Shown piece after piece: positions 6,000 to 7,838 of a stretch of 7,838 bases of DNA. The notes beneath the pieces were generated by a model. That model ran no database searches and was not told the DNA's origin. It worked only from the letters and a program-made list of their open reading frames with translations. Source of the DNA: an uncultured Lysobacter sp. (GTDB taxonomy: Bacteria; Pseudomonadota; Gammaproteobacteria; Xanthomonadales; Xanthomonadaceae). Numbering within the stretch: position 1 is the first letter of the stretch; the number at the start of each line of letters is the position of its first letter. A program made the position numbers and the translations under genes. The stretch covers positions 3,270-11,107 of the forward strand of contig CADCUA010000738.1 in assembly GCA_902805755.1 (NCBI GenBank), written 5' to 3'.

Positions 6000-7004
6000 T
6001 CAGCCGAAATGCTCGAAGCCGCGGCGCGCGGGCTGCCACGCCATACCACTCGCCTCGACCGCATGGACACCGGGCTCTGAAACGATGCGGCCGATGCGCG
6101 TCACCGGCGTCGCGGCCGACTGTGATGCGGCGATGACACGCGCGGACGTGTCGGCCGGCGCGGTGAAGCAGATCTCGTAATCGTCGCCGCCGCCTGCCTG
6201 GAATGCGCGGCGCTCGTCCCGGCCGAACCGCTGGCGCAGCGCGATGGACGCAGGCAGCGAATCGATTTCGATGCAGGCGCCCACGCCGCTGCACCGCACG
6301 ACATGGCCCAGGTCCGCGAACAGCCCGTCCGAGATATCGATCGCGGCGCGCGCAACACCGACCAGTGCACGGCCGAGTGCAAGGCGGGGCGTCGGCCGGT
6401 CCAGGCGACCGCGCAGTGCGGCGGCCGCGAGCCGGTCGCTGTCACCCGCTGCATGCGCGACGCCCGCGCGATCCGTCGCGGTTGCGACCGATGGCTGCGA
6501 CAGGAGCGAAAGCGCGCCGGCCGCATCACCCAGCGTGCCGCTGACCCAGATGTCGTCGCCGACCCGTGCCGCATTGCGCTGCAATGCGCCGCCCGGTTCG
6601 ATAAATCCGTGCACGGTCACGCAGACCGACAGCGGCCCGCGCGTGGTATCGCCACCGACCAGCACGACGTCGTGTGCGCCTGCGAGCGCCTGGAATCCGT
6701 CGATAAAGCCGTCCACCCAATGCGCATCGGCATCAGGCAGCGAAAGCGACAGCGTGCACCACGCCGGCTGCGCGCCCATGGCCGCCAGGTCGGAGAGGTT
6801 GACCGCGAGCGCCTTCCAGCCGATGTCGCAGGCCGCGGTGTCGTGCGGGAAATGCACGCCCGCGTTCAGGGTGTCCATCGCAATCACGAGCTGGCGCCCG
6901 TGCGGCAGGTCCAGCACCGCCGCGTCATCGCCGATGCCGAGCACGACATCGTCGCGCCGCCCGGCCCGCGCGCGGATGCGCCCGATCAGGTCGAACTCGG
7001 CCAT
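6000..7004 (-). CDS. thiL: Thiamine-monophosphate kinase ThiL
   Basis: ThiL phosphorylates thiamine monophosphate with ATP to give thiamine diphosphate, the active cofactor. The 334-residue product fits the family (E. coli 325). AIR-synthase-like N-terminal motifs are GIGDDAAV (23-30), MDTLNAGVHF (43-52), GWKALAVNLSDLAAMGAQP (62-80) and VGGDTTRG (116-123). The C-terminal half has DISDGL (223-228) and GGGDDYEICF (271-280), where the usual Glu of GGEDYE is Asp. These acidic motifs bind magnesium and the phosphates. The ATG at 7004 is preceded by GGGAGG at a 4-base spacing, a good Shine-Dalgarno that fixes the start. nusB lies 40 bases upstream on the same strand, the common ribH-nusB-thiL order, so it is probably cotranscribed with the riboflavin genes. 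Confidence 0.97.
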   Translation of the reverse strand: MAEFDLIGRIRARAGRRDDVVLGIGDDAAVLDLPHGRQLVIAMDTLNAGVHFPHDTAACDIGWKALAVNLSDLAAMGAQPAWCTLSLSLPDADAHWVDGFIDGFQALAGAHDVVLVGGDTTRGPLSVCVTVHGFIEPGGALQRNAARVGDDIWVSGTLGDAAGALSLLSQPSVATATDRAGVAHAAGDSDRLAAAALRGRLDRPTPRLALGRALVGVARAAIDISDGLFADLGHVVRCSGVGACIEIDSLPASIALRQRFGRDERRAFQAGGGDDYEICFTAPADTSARVIAASQSAATPVTRIGRIVSEPGVHAVEASGMAWQPARRGFEHFG

Positions 7005-7008
7005 CGCG

Positions 7009-7014
7009 CCTCCC
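7009..7014 (-). promoter_or_regulatory. Ribosome binding site of thiL
   Basis: GGGAGG on the minus strand, four bases before the thiL ATG. It is the clearest Shine-Dalgarno sequence in the window and decides the start. It gives thiL its own initiation site, unlike nusB, which overlaps the gene before it. Confidence 0.75.
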
Positions 7015-7044
7015 GGGTGCTGCGACAGAAGCGCCGATTCACGC

Positions 7045-7503
7045 TCAGCGGCGTGGCGCCCTGACCTCGACCGCGCGCCATTCGGCCGCGGCGCGATCGA
7101 GCACGCCGTTGACGTAGGTATGGCCGTGCTCGGCGCCGAAGCGCTTCACGCCTTCGATCGCTTCGTTAATGACGACGCGGTACGGCACGTCCGGGCGCAT
7201 GCGCAGCTCGTACGCCGCGATGCGCAGCGCCGCGCGTTCCACCGGATCGACCTGCTCGATATCGCGATCGAGGAACGGGGCCAGCGCCTCGTCGAGCACG
7301 TCGTGGTGCGTGTCCACGCCGCGCACGAGGTCCTCGAAATATTCCAGGTCGGCCGCTTCCTTGGCCTGCTCGTGCGCGAACTGCGCGATCACGTCGCGCA
7401 CGCCCGAGCCCGACAGCTGCCACGCGTACACCGCCTGCACCGCACGGCGGCGTGCGCGCGAACGCGCGACCGGATCGATGCCGTCGGTGCGCTTGCGGCT
7501 CAT
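7045..7503 (-). CDS. nusB: Transcription antitermination factor NusB
   Basis: NusB binds boxA RNA together with NusE (ribosomal protein S10) and supports antitermination in rRNA operons. The 152-residue product is slightly longer than E. coli NusB (139). It begins with an Arg-rich helix ([16 protein letters not shown], 14-29) used for RNA contact. It then shows the family segments [15 protein letters not shown] (86-100), [18 protein letters not shown] (106-123) and [10 protein letters not shown] (130-139). The ATG overlaps the ribH stop by four bases on the minus strand (ATGA), which supports the start and translational coupling. thiL follows 40 bases downstream. Confidence 0.96.
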   Translation of the reverse strand: MSRKRTDGIDPVARSRARRRAVQAVYAWQLSGSGVRDVIAQFAHEQAKEAADLEYFEDLVRGVDTHHDVLDEALAPFLDRDIEQVDPVERAALRIAAYELRMRPDVPYRVVINEAIEGVKRFGAEHGHTYVNGVLDRAAAEWRAVEVRAPRR

Positions 7504-7838
7504 CGCACGCCCTCGAGCGTCGCCGCGTCCATCGGAAGTTGCTGCAGAAGATGGGTCATTTCCAGCGCCGCCAATGCAGCCTCCTCGCCTTTGTTGCCAT
7601 GGTTGCCGCCGGCGCGCGCTTCCGCGTCCTCATGCCGTTCCACCGCGAGCACGCCGTTCGCGACCGGCACGCGATGATCCAGCGACACGCGCATCAGCGC
7701 TTGCGCGCAGCAATCGGCGACATGCTCGTAATGGCGCGTATCGCCGCGCACCACGCAACCGAGCGTGACGATCGCGGCATGCTTGCCCACCGCGGCGATC
7801 TTCGCGGCCGCCAGCGGGATCTCCCACGCACCGGGCAC
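7500..7838 (-). CDS. ribH: 6,7-dimethyl-8-ribityllumazine synthase RibH (partial, 5' end outside window)
   Basis: Lumazine synthase condenses 5-amino-6-ribitylamino-uracil with 3,4-dihydroxy-2-butanone 4-phosphate, the penultimate step of riboflavin synthesis. The C-terminal 112 codons are present; the start lies beyond the right edge. Visible motifs are [14 protein letters not shown] right at the edge, [22 protein letters not shown] and [13 protein letters not shown]. The His in RHYEHV (residue 36 of the fragment) corresponds to the catalytic His88 of the B. subtilis enzyme. The GTG at the window edge is an internal Val codon, not a start. Its stop overlaps nusB. Confidence 0.96.
   Translation of the reverse strand: MPGAWEIPLAAAKIAAVGKHAAIVTLGCVVRGDTRHYEHVADCCAQALMRVSLDHRVPVANGVLAVERHEDAEARAGGNHGNKGEEAALAALEMTHLLQQLPMDAATLEGVR

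Noticed and set aside
6244..7677. Open plus-strand frame of 477 codons opposite thiL, nusB and ribH
   Set aside because: Shadow of three conserved genes; its composition is Ser/Arg/Ala-rich and without motifs.

Overview
The window is gene-dense, GC-rich chromosomal DNA. It most resembles a gammaproteobacterium of the Xanthomonadales (Xanthomonas/Lysobacter/Rhodanobacter relatives). The basis is GC-rich third codon positions, the rsmI <-> lpoA-yraN divergent arrangement known from gammaproteobacteria, an RNase P RNA gene directly downstream of rsmI, and the ribH-nusB-thiL order. The family assignment is inference. I see no mobile elements, tRNAs, CRISPR arrays or phage genes.

Left part (1-1538), all on the minus strand: the 16S rRNA methyltransferase gene rsmI is followed, about 215 bases downstream, by the type A RNase P RNA gene rnpB. 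The gap holds the probable rnpB promoter and a perfect inverted repeat. The leftmost 125 bases hold no gene I can support.

Middle part (1539-5879), all on the plus strand: a compact divergon region of about 58 bases contains a palindrome with a -10-like element. It drives a five-gene, tightly coupled run: lpoA (short form of the outer-membrane lipoprotein activator of a peptidoglycan synthase), yraN (PD-(D/E)XK nuclease-fold protein), a YdjM-type membrane metal-dependent hydrolase, a GlcD-type FAD-linked oxidase, and a protein of the uracil-DNA glycosylase superfamily with four cysteines spaced as in the iron-sulfur family 4 enzymes. Junctions are a 17-base overlap, a 3-base gap, an ATGA overlap and a GTGA overlap, so a single transcript with translational coupling is likely. 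In E. coli the slots after yraN hold diaA and yraP; here they hold the other three genes.

Right part (5880-7838), minus strand: the end of a riboflavin/thiamine operon, with ribH (cut by the window edge), nusB (4-base overlap) and thiL (good Shine-Dalgarno). It runs convergently into the plus-strand operon, with 120 bases between the two stop codons.

Most of the content is ordinary housekeeping. The parts worth a second look are the Fe-S-like UDG-family protein, the reduced N-terminal domain of LpoA, the very small P3 arm of the RNase P RNA, and the palindromic rsmI/lpoA divergent promoter. I found no clearly undescribed system.
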